Source: Akkermansiaceae bacterium (GTDB lineage Bacteria > Verrucomicrobiota > Verrucomicrobiia > Verrucomicrobiales > Akkermansiaceae). Taken from it: a stretch of DNA of 41,966 nucleotides. This document shows, piece by piece, positions 24,881 through 32,806 of the stretch. The DNA lies in assembly GCA_903934285.1 (NCBI GenBank), contig CAIZNN010000027.1, positions 1-41,966 on the forward strand, written 5' to 3'. The notes beneath the pieces are model-generated. The model had not been told where the DNA came from. It saw only the letters and a program-made list of their open reading frames with translations, and did not search any database. The translations under genes and the position numbers were made by a program. Each line of letters starts with the position of its first letter. Position 1 is the first letter of the stretch.

Positions 24881-26959
24881 TCACAGCACTCCCGCGGTGG
24901 CGAGGAGGGCGTGGTTGAGCTCGTAATTGTTAGAGCGGACGTTCACGAAGTGGTCGATGCCGGCGGCGCGCCAGGCGGCCTCGTGATCGCCCGGGGCGCC
25001 TGCGACCAGCAAGGTGAGGGCGGGCCGGGCGGTTTTGAGGGCGGTGGCGAGCGGGACGACGGCCTCCAGATAGGAGGCATCGTCGGAGGTGATGACGGCG
25101 ATGGCGGCCTTGCTAGAGGCGGCGGCGGCGGCGGCGGCGGCGGGCGTCGTGAAGTCGCGGCTGCCGTCCACAGCGAAGCCGGCGGCTTCGAAGAACGAGG
25201 CGGTCCAGTCGGCGCGCAAGCGGTAGCGGCCGGACGGGCCGAGGTTGAGTTGGAGGATGGCGGGTGGGGCGCCGGTGGTGGCGGCGAAGGCGGCGGAGGC
25301 GTCACGCAGCGCCTCGTATTCCTCGGCGGCGCGGCGTTGCGGGATCGGCTGGATGGTTAGGGCGGAGGGCGTTGACGATGCCTGGCAGCCGCTGGCGAGG
25401 TCTGCGCTGGAGGCGCCGTTGATCGCGGCGGCGATGGCTTCGGTGATGAAAGCAGCTGCGCTGGGGGACGCTTGCGGCCGGAAGGCGCAACCCCTGTCGC
25501 AACTGCCGGCGGGGGCGGCTGGCGGGTGGGGGGCGGTGGCGGGTTGGGGCGTGAGTTTGGCGCCCTTGAGATCGGGATACATGTTGCTGCCGACCACTTT
25601 GTCCTTGCGCCGCCGGATGTTCTGGATCTTGGCGTTGCACACCGTCGCGACGGCGGCTTGGACGCTGCCGCTTTGCAGGCTGGCGAGGATGCCGCCCTGT
25701 GCTTCGACGTCTTGGAAAATCGCCCAGCTCTTGGCGGCGACCTGATCGGTGAGCCATTCGATATAGTTTGCGCCGCCGGCCGGATCGATGACGCGGTCCA
25801 GCCCGCATTCCTCGCGCAGGATGATGTGGATGTTGCGGGCAATGCGCCGCGAAAACGTGTCGCCGCCCCCGACCAGTTCATCGTAGGGGCCGATGTGCAG
25901 GCTGTCGACGCCGGCGACGACAGCGGCAAATGCCTCCGCAGTGACGCGGAGCATGTTGGTGTGGGCGTCGTAGGTGGTCTTGTTCCAGCGCGAGGTGCTG
26001 GCGTGGATGTGGATGTTAGGCTCGGTGACGCCGTAGCTCGCCGCGACCTTGCTCAGCAGCCAGCGCGCGGCGCGCAGCTTGGCAATTTCCATGAAGTAGT
26101 CCGAGCCGACGGCGAGGCAGAGGCGGACGTGTTGGAAGGCGGTGGCCGGGGCGATGCCGCGGGTTTGCAGTTCATCGATGTAACTGACGAGGGAGGCGAT
26201 GGCGTAGCCGAGTTCCTGGGTGGCGGAGCCGCCGCCGTTGTGATAGACGTCGCCCTGGACCACGATGGTCTGGATGTGCGGCGCCTGTTCGCTGGCGAAC
26301 CGGGTGAGGGCGGCGAGCTGGTCGAGGCGGCTGGCCAGGGGGTCGGCGAGGGCGCCGTGCCGGGTGAGGTCGCCGAGCGGGTCGTTGGCGAAGCAACCGC
26401 GCAGGGACTTGAGATCGAGGCCACGCTGTTGGGCGGCGGCGAAATACAGGGCGGCGACGGGAACGGCGTTAGATCCGGCACGCCAGAAACATGAGATGGC
26501 GCCGAGGTCGATGCCGGCAAGGGCGGTGTGCAGGGATGTTAGGTCTTGGAGCACCAGCCCGGAAGCGGAGGCGCCCGCGGGCTCAAGCCCGCGCTCCAGC
26601 ATCGGGATGTTGAGTTCGGACTGGCCGCCGTGAAGTCCTTCCAGGGCGATGCGGTTGAATTTGGCGGGGCAGCGGGTGATGAGTTCCTGGGAGACCTCCC
26701 AGCCGCACTTGAGGAAGCCGTTGCGGTGGCTGGCGCGGACATGCGAACCGGCGCCCGGCAGGTGCTGGCGGTGCTCGAGGGTGGCGATATCTTCGCTGCG
26801 GTAGAGCGGCTGGATCGTGATATCCTCGTAAGTCTTGCTTACGAGGAGTTTCTCAAAGGAGGCGCCTTTGAGGAGTTGCTCGGCGGCTTGGTGCCATTGT
26901 TCGTAGCTGTGCTCGGGGAACTCGGCGAGCAACGGTTCGGCGGGGGCTGGAGTGGACAT
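24881..26959 (-). CDS. mutA: Methylmalonyl-CoA mutase, small subunit
   Basis: 692 residues from ATG at 26959 (MSTPAPAEPLLAEFPE). The barrel domain is recognisable from YEDITIQPLYRSED, IVVQGDVYHNGGGSATQELGY, SDYFMEIAKLRAARWLL, TNMLRVTAEAF and IDPAGGANYIEWLT. An Ala/Pro-rich linker (about 495-540) leads to a C-terminal flavodoxin-like domain without the DxHxxG motif, as in non-catalytic MutA subunits. It pairs with MutB to form the mutase heterodimer. A GC-rich hairpin (26567-26597) lies within the coding sequence and encodes a GLEPAGASASG loop. The gene follows the CoA-transferase by 117 bases. An alanine run (GCC/GCG repeats) near residue 609-617 is encoded by a short triplet repeat around 25119-25141. 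Confidence 0.95.
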   Translation of the reverse strand: MSTPAPAEPLLAEFPEHSYEQWHQAAEQLLKGASFEKLLVSKTYEDITIQPLYRSEDIATLEHRQHLPGAGSHVRASHRNGFLKCGWEVSQELITRCPAKFNRIALEGLHGGQSELNIPMLERGLEPAGASASGLVLQDLTSLHTALAGIDLGAISCFWRAGSNAVPVAALYFAAAQQRGLDLKSLRGCFANDPLGDLTRHGALADPLASRLDQLAALTRFASEQAPHIQTIVVQGDVYHNGGGSATQELGYAIASLVSYIDELQTRGIAPATAFQHVRLCLAVGSDYFMEIAKLRAARWLLSKVAASYGVTEPNIHIHASTSRWNKTTYDAHTNMLRVTAEAFAAVVAGVDSLHIGPYDELVGGGDTFSRRIARNIHIILREECGLDRVIDPAGGANYIEWLTDQVAAKSWAIFQDVEAQGGILASLQSGSVQAAVATVCNAKIQNIRRRKDKVVGSNMYPDLKGAKLTPQPATAPHPPAAPAGSCDRGCAFRPQASPSAAAFITEAIAAAINGASSADLASGCQASSTPSALTIQPIPQRRAAEEYEALRDASAAFAATTGAPPAILQLNLGPSGRYRLRADWTASFFEAAGFAVDGSRDFTTPAAAAAAAASSKAAIAVITSDDASYLEAVVPLATALKTARPALTLLVAGAPGDHEAAWRAAGIDHFVNVRSNNYELNHALLATAGVL
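26567..26597. repeat. REP-like GC hairpin inside mutA
   Basis: CGCGGGCT (26576-26583) and AGCCCGCG (26586-26593) form a perfect eight-base stem with a two-base loop. The stem extends to GGAG (26567-26570) pairing with CTCC (26594-26597) across a five-base bulge. The shape resembles GC-rich REP palindromes, here inside a reading frame. Confidence 0.5.
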
Positions 26960-27076
26960 GGTGGAGAGAGAGGCGCAATACACACGTGAAGAACGTGCCA
27001 CGCGCCGGCTATGGGTGGATAGTGCCAGATGACGGATTGTCAGGAAACGCGTCGGCGGGACGCCGACACTCCTTGG

Positions 27077-28564
27077 TTAGAAAGTGGCGTCGCGCATGTT
27101 GCCGGTTTCGAGGAATTTCTCGTGGAAGGCGAAGGCGGAGCGGAAGCTTTGCGGGGTGTGGCCGTTGGCGGTGAGTTTGAAGTAATGCCACAGCAGTTCG
27201 CGGTAGGAGGGATCCACGCAGTTGTCGATGACCAATGCGGCGCGCTCGCGCGGGTCCTTGCCGCGGAAGTCCGCCACGCCGTGCTCGGTGACGAGCACCT
27301 GCACCGAGTGTTCGCTGTGGTCCATGTGGGAGCACATCGGCACGATGGCGGAGATGTTGCCGCCCTTGGCGGTGGACGGGCAGGTGAAGATCGAGATGAA
27401 GGCGTTGCGGGTGAAGTCGCCCGAGCCGCCGATGCCATTCATCATTTTCTGACCGAGCACATGGGTGCTGTTGACGTTGCCGAAGATGTCGGCTTCCAGG
27501 GCGGTATTGATCGAGATGATGCCGAGGCGGCGGACGATTTCAGGATTGTTGGATATCTCCTGCGGGCGCAGCAGCAGGCGCCCTTGATAGGCTTCCAGCC
27601 GGGAGTAGATGGTTTGCAGCGTCGGGCTGGACACGGTGAGCGACGAGCCGCTGACGAAGCTGACGCGGTCGGCATTGATGAGGTCGATGACCGAATCCTG
27701 GATCACCTCGGTGTACATCTGGAAGCGGGGGATTTCCGGGTGTGCGCCGATGGCGCCGAGCACGGCATTGGCGACATTGCCGACGCCGGATTGGATCGGC
27801 AGGAACGATTTGGGGATGCGCCCGGCCCGCAGTTCGGCGGCGAGGAAGCCGGCGACGTTCTGGCCGATGCGGGTGGTGGCGTCGCTGGCCGGGGTGAAGC
27901 CCTTGATTTCATCGGGCCGGTTGGACTCGACGATGCCGACGATTTTTTTGGGGTCGACCCAGACGCGTTGGGTGCCGATGCGGTCCTCGGCATTGACCAG
28001 CGGGATGGGGCGGCGGTTGGGCGGGTTTTTCGGTTCGTAGATATCGTGGAAGCCGAGCAATTCCTTGGGATGGTAGCGGTTGACCTCGATGAGGATGCGC
28101 TTGGCTTTGGAGAGGAAGGTGGGGGCGGCGCCGACGCTGGTGGTGAGGAGGATTTTGCCGTCCACCGACACGTCGGCGGCTTCGACGATGGCCCAATCCA
28201 ACTCGCCGAGAAAGCCGTAGCGGACGTATTGCGGCAGCAACGACAGATGCATGTCGAAGAAATGCGTCTTGCCGGCGTTGATGCTTTCGCGCAGGTCCTT
28301 GTCCGATTGATAGGGGGTGCGGAACTTGATCGCGTCAGCTCTGGCCAGTTCGCCATCGAGCGAGGGACCGGTCGAGGCGCCGGTGATGACGCCGACTTTG
28401 AACGGGCGGCCGGCGGCATGCTCGACGCGGGCTTTGGCGGCGATGGCGGTGGGAATGACCTTGGCGGCGCCGGCCGGGGTGAAGCCGCTGAAGCCGATGA
28501 TTTCGTCGTGTTGGACGAGGGCGGCGGCCTCCTCGGCGGTGAGCATGGGATAGGTGTGTTTCAT
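27077..28564 (-). CDS. Acetyl-CoA hydrolase/CoA-transferase family: probable propionyl-CoA:succinate CoA-transferase
   Basis: 495 residues, full length for the AarC/ScpC class I family. Seen: IIGFSGFTPAGAAKVIP near the start, TGASTGPSLDGELARADAI (61-79), QSGVGNVANAVLGAIG (258-273), MYTEVIQDS with E286 at the position of the active-site glutamate, and NGIGGSGDFTRNA near 377-389. Family members swap CoA between acetyl-, propionyl- and succinyl-CoA and the free acids. Between the sodium-pump beta gene (7-base gap) and the mutase genes, the likely reaction is propionyl-CoA + succinate to propionate + succinyl-CoA, as for E. coli ScpC. This closes the cycle without ATP. Acetate as the acceptor or donor is the alternative. 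The stop is TAA inside CTAAC. Confidence 0.93.
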   Translation of the reverse strand: MKHTYPMLTAEEAAALVQHDEIIGFSGFTPAGAAKVIPTAIAAKARVEHAAGRPFKVGVITGASTGPSLDGELARADAIKFRTPYQSDKDLRESINAGKTHFFDMHLSLLPQYVRYGFLGELDWAIVEAADVSVDGKILLTTSVGAAPTFLSKAKRILIEVNRYHPKELLGFHDIYEPKNPPNRRPIPLVNAEDRIGTQRVWVDPKKIVGIVESNRPDEIKGFTPASDATTRIGQNVAGFLAAELRAGRIPKSFLPIQSGVGNVANAVLGAIGAHPEIPRFQMYTEVIQDSVIDLINADRVSFVSGSSLTVSSPTLQTIYSRLEAYQGRLLLRPQEISNNPEIVRRLGIISINTALEADIFGNVNSTHVLGQKMMNGIGGSGDFTRNAFISIFTCPSTAKGGNISAIVPMCSHMDHSEHSVQVLVTEHGVADFRGKDPRERAALVIDNCVDPSYRELLWHYFKLTANGHTPQSFRSAFAFHEKFLETGNMRDATF

Positions 28565-28571
28565 GGGTAGA

Positions 28572-29729
28572 TCATTTCAACATGGCGAGGAAATAGCCGG
28601 CGGCGATGGCGCTGCCGATGACCCCGGCGACATTGGGGCCCATTGCATGCATGAGCAAGAAATTGGTGGGGTCGTATTGTTGGCCGACGTTGTGGGAGAC
28701 GCGCGCGGCCATGGGGACGGCGGACACCCCGGCGGAGCCGATGAGCGGGTTGATCTTATCCTTGCTGAAGACATTCATCAGCTTGGCCATGAGCACGCCG
28801 CCAGCCGTGGCCACGCCGAAGGCGATGACGCCGAGGACGAGGATGCCCAGGGTCCGGGAATTGAGGAACAGATGCTCGCCATTTTCCCCGATGCCCATTT
28901 TCAAGCCGACACAGAGGCCGAGAAAGATGGTGACGACGTTGATGATTTCGTTTTGGGCGGCATGCACGAGCCGCCCGGTGACGCGGCACTCGCGCAGCAG
29001 GTTGCCTATGAACAGCATCGTCAGCAGCGGCGAGGCAGCCGGCACCACCATCACGCAAAAGGACATGACCACCACCGAAAAGATAAGTTTTTCGAGTTGG
29101 GAGACCTTGCGCAAGGTTTTCATTTTGATGGTGCGCTCCGCGGCGGTGGTGAACAGGCGCATGATCGGCGGTTGGATCAACGGCACCAGTGCCATGTAGC
29201 TGTAGGCGGCCACGGCGATGGCACCGAGCAGATCGGGGGCGAGGCGGGTGGCGGTGTAAATTGCGGTGGGGCCGTCGGCACCGCCGATCACGCCGATGGC
29301 GGCGGATTGAGGCAGATCGAAGCCGAAGAGTGGCGCGACGAGGAAGGTGCCGAAGATGCCAAGCTGGGCCGCGCCGCCCAGCAGCAGAGTGCGGGGATTG
29401 GCGATCAGCGGCCCGAAGTCCACCAGCGCACCCACCCCCAGGAATATCAAGGGCGGATAGATCTGGAGCAGGATCCCCTGATTCAGATAGTAGAACAGCC
29501 CGCCGGCCTCGAAGTTGCCGTTGATGGTGGTGGGGGGCTGCAGGATGAAGTTGGTGATGGGCAGGTTCGACACCAGCGCGCCCAGTGCGATGGGCACCAG
29601 CAGCAGCGGCTCAAAGCCTTTGACGATGGCCAGATAGAGCAGCGTGGCGACGACGAACCACATGATCACCATGGTGAACTGGATGCCGGGAAAGCCGGTG
29701 GTCTCCCAAAGTTTGTAGAGGTTGTCCAT
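28572..29729 (-). CDS. mmdB: Sodium-pumping decarboxylase, beta subunit (MmdB/OadB family)
   Basis: 385 residues with about ten hydrophobic segments. The family signature [17 protein letters not shown] has its sodium-coupling aspartate at D152. [18 protein letters not shown] and [18 protein letters not shown] lie near the C-terminus. The subunit sits in the inner membrane, decarboxylates carboxybiotin and exports sodium ions. Its neighbours (separate biotin carrier, gamma subunit, MmdA) mark it as part of a methylmalonyl-CoA decarboxylase, though the same subunit type serves oxaloacetate and glutaconyl-CoA decarboxylases. Its gap to the carrier is 21 bases and to the CoA-transferase 7 bases. 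Confidence 0.95.
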   Translation of the reverse strand: MDNLYKLWETTGFPGIQFTMVIMWFVVATLLYLAIVKGFEPLLLVPIALGALVSNLPITNFILQPPTTINGNFEAGGLFYYLNQGILLQIYPPLIFLGVGALVDFGPLIANPRTLLLGGAAQLGIFGTFLVAPLFGFDLPQSAAIGVIGGADGPTAIYTATRLAPDLLGAIAVAAYSYMALVPLIQPPIMRLFTTAAERTIKMKTLRKVSQLEKLIFSVVVMSFCVMVVPAASPLLTMLFIGNLLRECRVTGRLVHAAQNEIINVVTIFLGLCVGLKMGIGENGEHLFLNSRTLGILVLGVIAFGVATAGGVLMAKLMNVFSKDKINPLIGSAGVSAVPMAARVSHNVGQQYDPTNFLLMHAMGPNVAGVIGSAIAAGYFLAMLK

Positions 29730-29750
29730 AGGATGTTGGGCGGAAAACGG

Positions 29751-30131
29751 TTAGCTGAGCGTGTAGAGGGCTTGGTCCTCGTCAACCGCATCACCCACTT
29801 TGACGTGAATCGCGGTGACGGTGCCATCGGTGGGGGCGTTCATGGCGGTGTACATCTTCATCGCCTCCAGCGTGATGACCGTGTCGCCCGCCTTGACTTT
29901 GGTGCCGACCGGCACATCCAGCGCCTTGACGATGCCGGCCAGCGGGCTGGTGACGGCGCCCGGGGCGGCGGCGGTTTTGGCGGCGGGTTTGGGCGCGGTG
30001 ACCGGAGCGCCGGCGGCGGCGGCACGCACCGGTTGGACGAACGATGCCGGGCTGGCGGGTTCCTCGCTATCGAGGCGTTCGACGGTGACATCGTAGGATT
30101 TTCCTTCAACGGTGATGCGGAGATGTTTCAT
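29751..30131 (-). CDS. mmdC: Biotin carrier protein of methylmalonyl-CoA decarboxylase/transcarboxylase
   Basis: 126 residues, nearly the size of the 1.3S subunit of propionibacterial transcarboxylase. The N-terminus MKHLRITVEGKSYDVTVERL is the subunit-binding strand pair. An Ala/Pro linker (about 36-60) leads to the biotinyl domain with SPLAGIVKAL and the biotin site EAMKM, Lys92. It carries CO2 as carboxybiotin from MmdA to MmdB, and possibly to the 5S-like carboxyltransferase at 36217, which has no biotin domain of its own. It is the only biotin carrier in the window. It lies between the gamma and beta subunit genes. Confidence 0.96.
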   Translation of the reverse strand: MKHLRITVEGKSYDVTVERLDSEEPASPASFVQPVRAAAAGAPVTAPKPAAKTAAAPGAVTSPLAGIVKALDVPVGTKVKAGDTVITLEAMKMYTAMNAPTDGTVTAIHVKVGDAVDEDQALYTLS

Positions 30132-30183
30132 GATGGGGTTGGTTGGTTGGCAGTTATCGGTTAACTAAAGGGAGAACAGGGAG

Positions 30184-30546
30184 TCAGCGGATCCGGTGAG
30201 AGGTTAGAACCGACTGGCGGCCGGCCTTTTCCCAAGTGGAATCCTGTGATTTGATGGAGATGATCTTGTGGTCCTTGCCGAGAATGGCATCGACCGCCGC
30301 GGCGATTACGGCGACGGTTGCCGGCGGGATCGCGCCGGCAACGTGCGGCTGGTCCGCAGCCGGGGCGGCCGCGGGCGCCAGCGCGGCCGCGGCGGGCATG
30401 AAACGATGGACCAGAAATGCGGTCAACTCGCAGACGCCCCAGAGGACGGCGAGGGTGATCATGACCATTAGCATGCCCGTGAGGTGGGGCATGGCACTCC
30501 AGAAGGTCTCCACACTGGTGGCGGCGAGGATGGGCGGAAGGGACAT
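30184..30546 (-). CDS. mmdD: Small membrane (gamma/delta, OadG-like) subunit of sodium-pumping decarboxylase
   Basis: 120 residues. One transmembrane helix (about 21-48: LTGMLMVMITLAVLWGVCELTAFLVH) follows a short N-terminal segment. Next come an Ala/Pro-rich hinge and a soluble tail including PPATVAVIAAAVDAILGKDHKIISI, typical of OadG/MmdD C-termini. These subunits hold the carboxyltransferase to the membrane beta subunit and sometimes bind zinc. The identification rests on topology, size and position, since sequence conservation in this family is low. It begins 7 bases after mmdA. Confidence 0.85.
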   Translation of the reverse strand: MSLPPILAATSVETFWSAMPHLTGMLMVMITLAVLWGVCELTAFLVHRFMPAAAALAPAAAPAADQPHVAGAIPPATVAVIAAAVDAILGKDHKIISIKSQDSTWEKAGRQSVLTSHRIR

Positions 30547-30553
30547 GGTTGTG

Positions 30554-32107
30554 TTAGAGTGGGATGTTGCCGTGTTTCTTGGGGGGGCGGCTTTCCTGCT
30601 TGTTCATGATGCCACGGAAGGCCAGGGCCAAGGTCGAGCGGGTCACTGCGGGGTCGATCACATCGGTGATCATGCCATTGCTGGCGGCCTGATAGGGCGA
30701 GGAGAACTTTTCGCTATAGGCTTTGCGCAGTTCCAGTTCGAGGGCCACCGGATCCTTGGCTTCCTCGAGTTCCTTTTTGTAGAGCACCTTCATCGCGCCT
30801 TGCGCGCCCATCACGGCGATTTCCGCGGTGGGCCAGGCGAACACGAAGTCCGCACCCAGGTCGGTGGGGCACATGGCGAGGTAGGCGCCGCCGTACGCCT
30901 TGCGGCAGATCAGGGTGATCTTCGGCACGGTGCCGGAGGCCCAGGCAAACAACATCTTGGCGCCATGGCGGATGATGCCGCCGCGTTCCTGGGCCAGGCC
31001 GGGCATGAAGCCGGGGACGTCGACCATCGAGAGAATCGGGATGGAGTAGATGTTGCACACCCGGATGAAGCGCGCGGCTTTGTCCGACGCGTCGATATCG
31101 ATGCAGCCGGCCTTGACGGTGGGTTGGCTGGCGATGATGCCGATGACGAGGCCTTCGAGGCGGGCGAAGCCGATGAGGATGTTGGGGGCGAAATCGGGCA
31201 TGATTTCAAACCAACTGCCGGGGTCCATGACCCGCTCAATGACTTGCTGCATGTCGAGCGGGGACTTTTGATCCGCCGGGATGATGTCGTGCATGAGCGG
31301 ATCTTCGACGAGCTCGATCTGCTCGTTCATGCGATGCGGCGGATTGCTTAGATTGTTAGACGGGAGGTAGTCCAGGAGGCGTTTGCAGAGGGCGATGGCA
31401 TGGGTATCGTCGTCAGCGATGAGGTGGATGTTGCCGCTGATCTGGGCGTGGGCGTCGGCGCTGGCGAATTGGTCCAGCGAGGCGGTCTGGCCGGTGGCGG
31501 CGCGGATGACGTCGGGACCGCAAATGAACATGTTGGCGTTCTTGCGGGTCATGATGATGAAGTCGGTTAGCGCGGGCGAATAGGCGGCGCCACCGGCGCA
31601 GGGCCCGGCGATGATGGAGATTTGGGGCACCACGCCGGAGGCCAGCACGTTGCGGAAGAAAATCTGGCCATAGCCGGAGAGGGCCTCGATGCCCTCTTGG
31701 ATGCGGGCGCCGCCGGAATCGTTGATGCCGACCACCGGCATGCCGGCTTTGATGGCGAAATCGAGCAGGTCACAGATTTTTTTGGCGTGGATGGCGCCCA
31801 CCGCGCCGCCGCCGACGGTGAAGTCCTGGGCGAAGGCCGCGACCTGGCGGCCATCGACCACGCCGGTGGCGCAGACCACGCCGTCGCCGGGCATTTTGCG
31901 TTTTTCGAGGCCGAAGTTGGTGCAGGAATGGTGGGCGTGCATGCCGAACTCGATGAAGGCGCCTTCATCGAAGAAGATGGCGAGGCGTTCGCGGGCGGTG
32001 AGCACGCCTTTTTCGTGGCGTTTTTCAATGCGAGCTGCGCCGCCGCCGTCGAGGGCTTCCTTTCTGCGCAGGTTGAGGCTCTCCATGAGTGCTGGGTCGA
32101 TGGCCAT
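30554..32107 (-). CDS. mmdA: Methylmalonyl-CoA carboxyltransferase (MmdA / transcarboxylase 12S-like)
   Basis: 517 residues, full length. The two crotonase-like halves are clear: NDSGGARIQEGIEALSGYG (129-147) and GPCAGGAAYSPALTDF (168-183) in the first, then VDVPGFMPGLAQERGGIIRHG and CRKAYGGAYLAMCPTDLGAD in the second. It moves the carboxyl group of (S)-methylmalonyl-CoA to biotin on the carrier protein. The same family includes propionyl-CoA carboxylase beta. The absence of a biotin carboxylase and the presence of mmdB/C/D make decarboxylation, not ATP-driven carboxylation, the likely direction. The start ATG follows a C-rich leader without Shine-Dalgarno. The stop is TAA in CTAAC. Confidence 0.95.
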   Translation of the reverse strand: MAIDPALMESLNLRRKEALDGGGAARIEKRHEKGVLTARERLAIFFDEGAFIEFGMHAHHSCTNFGLEKRKMPGDGVVCATGVVDGRQVAAFAQDFTVGGGAVGAIHAKKICDLLDFAIKAGMPVVGINDSGGARIQEGIEALSGYGQIFFRNVLASGVVPQISIIAGPCAGGAAYSPALTDFIIMTRKNANMFICGPDVIRAATGQTASLDQFASADAHAQISGNIHLIADDDTHAIALCKRLLDYLPSNNLSNPPHRMNEQIELVEDPLMHDIIPADQKSPLDMQQVIERVMDPGSWFEIMPDFAPNILIGFARLEGLVIGIIASQPTVKAGCIDIDASDKAARFIRVCNIYSIPILSMVDVPGFMPGLAQERGGIIRHGAKMLFAWASGTVPKITLICRKAYGGAYLAMCPTDLGADFVFAWPTAEIAVMGAQGAMKVLYKKELEEAKDPVALELELRKAYSEKFSSPYQAASNGMITDVIDPAVTRSTLALAFRGIMNKQESRPPKKHGNIPL

Positions 32108-32152
32108 GAGGGGTGGGGGTGGGGTGTTGGGGAATTGGGGGTTGGAAAAAAC

Positions 32153-32557
32153 TCAATGCTGGGCTTGGCAGAACTCGGTGAGCACGCCGAAGGTGGATTT
32201 CGGATGGAGAAAGGCCACCAGCTTGTCGGCGGCACCGGTAAACGGGACCTCATGGATGAGGCGGGCGCCGCCGTCGCGGGCCTGGCTGAGCTGGCCGAGG
32301 ATGTCGTCGGTGGCAAACGCGATGTGGTGGATGCCGGGGCCGTTTTTCTCGAGGAACTTGGCGATCGGGCTGTCATCGGAGGTTGGTTCGAGCAGTTCGA
32401 GATGGACCTCGCCGGCGGCGAAAAACGCGGTGCGCACTTTTTGTGATTCGACTTCTTCGCGGCCCTCACACTTCAAGCCGAGCACGGCCTCGTAGTAGGG
32501 GATGGCTTCATCGATAGATCTGACGGCGATGCCGAGGTGGTCGATTTTGGTGATCAT
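32153..32557 (-). CDS. mce: Methylmalonyl-CoA epimerase
   Basis: 134 residues from ATG at 32557 (MITKIDHLGIAV); the frame is open upstream to 32878 but only this start gives a family-like protein. It is a vicinal-oxygen-chelate protein with two beta-alpha-beta-beta-beta halves. Metal ligands expected in the family are present: H7, H78 in GIHHIAF and E128 near LTEF. It interconverts (R)- and (S)-methylmalonyl-CoA, linking the mutase to the MmdA carboxyltransferase. It is the first gene of the operon, 45 bases ahead of mmdA. Its promoter should lie in the 249-base gap shared with htpG, but no clear minus-strand promoter was seen. Confidence 0.95.
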   Translation of the reverse strand: MITKIDHLGIAVRSIDEAIPYYEAVLGLKCEGREEVESQKVRTAFFAAGEVHLELLEPTSDDSPIAKFLEKNGPGIHHIAFATDDILGQLSQARDGGARLIHEVPFTGAADKLVAFLHPKSTFGVLTEFCQAQH

Positions 32558-32738
32558 GGTGGCGGGCGGGTGGCTAGGGGGGTGACGCGGCTGAGTATGG
32601 GGTGGGCGGATCCGCTTGGCACTGCGGGGAGTTGCTAAGACTGCGCATATTCTGCCTTTGTTGCAAGTTTCCCGGCAAGGTGGTGAGCGGGTAGGGACCG
32701 TATTGTCAATGGTGTTGTTTGAATTTTTTTTCCAGGTT

Positions 32739-32766
32739 TTGACAGGCGGGGGAAACCGGGTATGCT
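32739..32766 (+). promoter_or_regulatory. Probable sigma-70-type promoter of htpG
   Basis: TTGACA (32739-32744), the perfect -35 consensus, is followed after 16 bases by TATGCT (32761-32766) as -10. This places the transcript start about 34 bases ahead of the htpG ATG at 32807. No CIRCE-type inverted repeat or sigma-32 signal was noticed. Confidence 0.55.
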
Positions 32767-32806
32767 GCGGCGCGTTCCGCGATGCGGGACAGCCCCCCCA
32801 CAGACC

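Noticed and set aside
27029-28570. Plus-strand open frame of 513 codons
   Set aside because: It is the exact antisense of the CoA-transferase gene and rich in Gly, Asp and Ala as expected of a GC-rich shadow; no domain is recognised.
28554-30164. Plus-strand open frame of 536 codons
   Set aside because: Antisense to the beta and biotin-carrier genes; His/Gln/Asp-rich with no membrane or domain pattern.
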